DNA of 64,000 nucleotides from Sipunculus nudus (Eukaryota > Annelida > Sipuncula > Golfingiida > Sipunculidae). Shown here one piece after another: positions 24,584-64,000 of the stretch. Location: positions 68,324,118 to 68,388,117 of the forward strand of contig CM049317.1 of the NCBI GenBank assembly GCA_026874595.1, written 5' to 3'. The position numbers and the translations under genes are program-made. A model generated the notes under the pieces. The model did no database searches and was not told where the DNA came from. It was given only the letters and a program-made list of their open reading frames with translations. Numbering within the stretch: position 1 is the first letter of the stretch; every line of letters begins with the position of its first letter.

Positions 24584-24631
24584 TTCCAGACTTTATATTT
24601 TATTACAATACACAGTGATAAAAGACTCAAC

Positions 24632-61440
<36,809 letters not shown>

Positions 61441-64000
61441 GTAAGTCTGGATGAAATGTCTTTTCATCTTCAGAACTCTCAAGGTGTTCATTGACCCGTG
61501 CAGACATAATGCAGCAATATCCCTTCATTCAGAGATCACCAGCCCTACTGTATAATAAAAAACTAGATGCTGTGGTAGGTGTTACATGAGATTTCATTTT
61601 TGCAGTCATACTGCAGAGTAACTTGCACAGAGGATTATATGATTAAACTGGCTTGTTCTGTATTGCCTTCGTATTGGCCTGAGGGTGGCATAACAGCCCG
61701 TGAGCAGTTTCCAACAAGCCAGGTCACAATATTTTTATAAACTGGCCATGCTTGTGATTAACACAACCAATGATGTACAATGATTATATTTTCACCAAGT
61801 ACTCAAGTAAAACCATTCAGAGACACTTTTGTTGTTAGTTTAATTCCTGGGCAGTGCAGCAGAGAGCATTGTGACATCACAGTCCTGTGTATCTTGTTGA
61901 TTTCATTCAGGAGAGTTTAGTCAGTGAGTACACAGAGTGCCAGGCTGATATTAGACCACTGTATTAAATCCATGTATAAGCCTTATCACCCACGACCACT
62001 GATATGAACCTTGTATGACGTGTCATATAATTTGAACTGGGGCTTATGTATCAGCTTGATGTAGTGTGGCCAGTTAATTATAAACCTTACTATATGGAAT
62101 TTTTAATGTGCTCACAAATCTTAGCTATTTTAAGCAGTGCAGACCTAAAGGTTTATCAAACCTTTCCTTCAGGGGGAGACATATACCGTATTTCTTCTAT
62201 TTTAAACCGCACATCTATTTAAAACCTAGACTTCGCCCAAATCTCACATAAAATCCCATTAGACAGTACCTAGAGCCACCATTTAAAACCACACCCAGAA
62301 CTCACAACCTCAAGGTGAAGGGTTACATTATAAGAAGTATTAATCAGTAGCAGGGCTCCTGTACCCTTACATCCTGTACCCTATTGTTTCTTCTTGCTTT
62401 GTTCAATGTATTATCAGCCATGGAGAAACGATTACGTCTCATGTGTTCCATTTTGTAATCAACCTGTCAGCACATGCGTAAAAACAATCGTTAATAACTT
62501 TTGATGCTCAAAAATTTGAACCATAATTTCCAGAAACTATTGAAACATCTAAACAGGATATTTTCTGATGTCTGAAAACAATATATAACATCGTTCTTCC
62601 TTAACACGAATGCCCAATGACATGGTGTTACGGCAAAAGAGTTATGGCTAATGGACAAGACTTAATCTACCCAGTTGATGGATTGTCAGTAAATATCAGT
62701 TTATCAGCTCGAGCTTTATTTGAAAGGTCAGGCATAAACAAAATACATGAATTCATAAGAACAACTATTATTAAAATGAAACATCTCTAAAGGGAAAGCA
62801 GATATACCAGTTATTCTCGGCTAGAGGTGACATGCTTAATATTTGATACTCTGTTTAAAGTATGGAAATCCAAGTATTTATGTAGCAAATACAAAGTTTT
62901 GTCTGGATTGACCAACATAATTTGGATATTTTTGTTACATAAAAATGGCCTATAAGGATATATCGGACATTTAACAAATAACAAAAATATAAAAATGTCT
63001 TCGTCTTTGGTCTGGCATTCTAGCTATAGAAAATGGACTGTAGTATTAGAACACATACTGACAAACAGATCGAGACATCCAGTTTGTAATGAAATGACTA
63101 AGGTTTGGGGTCACGCCAGTCTACAGTCACATATGTTGATCATGTGTGTCGAGACTCTTTATGCAAGATCGGTGATTAGTTCTTGGTGGTTTGTGTTAAA
63201 CAATTTACATTTATAAATATTATTTAATTGGGTCGTATTTAATGGAGGCTATGAAGAAAAATTAATAATAATCTTGCTTCTGTCACTTGGTGACCATTTG
63301 GATAACCCAAATGATGGTTCTTTAGATATTTCTGCAAATCTTTCGTGTAACCAGGATTTGGATATTTGTGTGGCATACTCAGTCTAGATTGATGTTAACA
63401 AAAAATCTGTATATTTTGTTGTGTAAAGTATATATACACATTTTTCAATATAAGAAAAGAATATTAAATCTTATTTATTGGCAAATCTGTTCGTGTTAGT
63501 CCTTCAAAGGCGCCTTATTATTACTCAGGTACCAGCCCTCCAATGATGTCTGCATGGAAGACCTATTGAAAACCTATCATTCAAACTGCACTGTGCTTGT
63601 TTGAAAAGACACCTAGTTTCAGGATCTAAGTTTCTATTTTAAACTTGGGTTTTAAAATGAAGAAATATGGTAGTGTTTCATCTGTCGTCATTGGCATCTG
63701 TAGTCTTCATTTCTTGTAAACGCAATAACTTTTGAACGACTCAACATGTTTTCATGAAATTTGAAATTTAAATTGTTTCTACCAATATCTCAGAAGAGTT
63801 CCGAAACTGGTTGCCTTGACCATAATCAAGGTCAAATAGGCCACCATAGAAATCTTTTGTGAACCCCATCACTTTTGAAGTATTGCATATTTTTTTCTCA
63901 AATTCGAAACACTTATAAGTTCTTTGAAGAGTCTAACATTGGTGAACTTGACCTGGACATTCAAGGTTATTTCAGCTGGAATAGAACGTTTTCTGAATGC
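61441..64000 (+). other. CUL1 intron 14 (continues out of window)
   Basis: 61441-62180 has no recognised feature. 62186-63670 is an inverted-repeat element. 63690-64000 resembles a further tandem-type repeat ('aacgcaataacttttgaacg', 'gttgccttgaccataatcaa', then 'gtgaacttgacctggac') cut by the window edge. Confidence 0.7.
62186..63670. mobile_element. TA-flanked inverted-repeat DNA transposon, non-autonomous
   Basis: Left end CCGTATTTCTTCTATTTTAA; right end read inward CCATATTTCTTCATTTTAAA, each preceded by TA, the Tc1/mariner-type target duplication. 1485 bp. The 73-codon frame at 62995-63216 has no transposase (DDE) pattern I can see, so probably a deletion derivative. Confidence 0.7.

Larger units (their letters stand above)
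24487..24631 (+). other. CUL1 5' UTR part of the first coding exon
   Basis: Follows an acceptor (tgttatattttcag) and runs without an in-frame start to the CUL1 ATG. It contains two upstream ORFs, which suggests translation control. The acceptor implies at least one upstream non-coding exon. Confidence 0.6.

Overview
This is animal nuclear DNA with split genes (GT-AG introns), AATAAA signals, a tRNA-derived SINE and dense non-autonomous transposon clutter. It is most likely from a lophotrochozoan, probably a bivalve mollusc. That guess rests on recalled resemblance of the interspersed repeats to mollusc families ((CCGT)n-bearing tandem-repeat elements and 'ATGCCCCCGCC' elements); the gene alone says only metazoan.

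One gene is certain. A CUL1 (cullin-1) orthologue runs on the + strand from about 22.7 kb past the right edge. Fourteen coding exons (24632-61440) chain without a frame error into 631 codons. They cover the N-terminal SKP1/F-box-binding cullin repeats and the start of the cullin-homology domain. About 145 C-terminal codons, including the neddylation/WHB end, lie outside the window. A spliced 5' leader exon with two short upstream ORFs precedes the ATG. About 0.5 kb upstream of the inferred CUL1 start is a likely first coding exon on the - strand (ATG at 22241), with a TATA-like box and four TGACGT motifs between the two genes: a probable bidirectional promoter. Another - strand exon, rich in Pro/Tyr/Gly/Gln (11012-11211), may belong to the same or a second unidentified gene.

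Most of the rest is repeats. I distinguish by their ends: family A (5' end AACAAGTGACCC..., 3' hairpin TAGCTCAGATGACT/AGTCAGCTGAGCTA, ~340-bp internal monomers); A2 and A3 (same 5' end type, different interiors); B (one end ACTAGAATACGGGTAGTCGA, other end a GTATCCGC hairpin, alternating ~140-bp half-monomers); C (end GGTTCGCTAAAAA); M (ATGCCCCCGCC, 181-bp monomers); P (TTTTTAGCCCTCAGCC, ~300-bp monomers). No replicase, helicase or transposase ORF was seen. The A/A2/B organisation (short subterminal inverted repeats, internal tandem arrays, 3' hairpin, microsatellite) fits Helentron-associated non-autonomous elements (HINE/HLE2), but this is inference. There are also a hAT-like element with a perfect 8-bp target duplication (29472-30368), TA-flanked inverted-repeat elements, a partial LTR element and a SINE.

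The most striking pattern is nesting. At 0.8-8.5 kb a B element holds an A element that holds an A2 element. At 15.8-19.0 kb an A holds a B; at 45.8-50.0 kb an A holds an A2; at 36.3-38.7 kb a C holds a B; at 57-59 kb an M holds a P. Where the host array has monomers with the 12-bp palindrome GGTGGCGCCACC, the insertion falls in the A-rich spacer just upstream of it. That palindrome occurs more than 30 times here, in at least three otherwise different families. A second notable structure is a 101-bp tandem array (50203-51003) whose first unit is the last 31 nt of CUL1 exon 10 plus its splice donor, so the intron carries several copies of a real donor site. All coordinates were read by eye; element boundaries are good to a few bases where termini are named and to tens of bases elsewhere.
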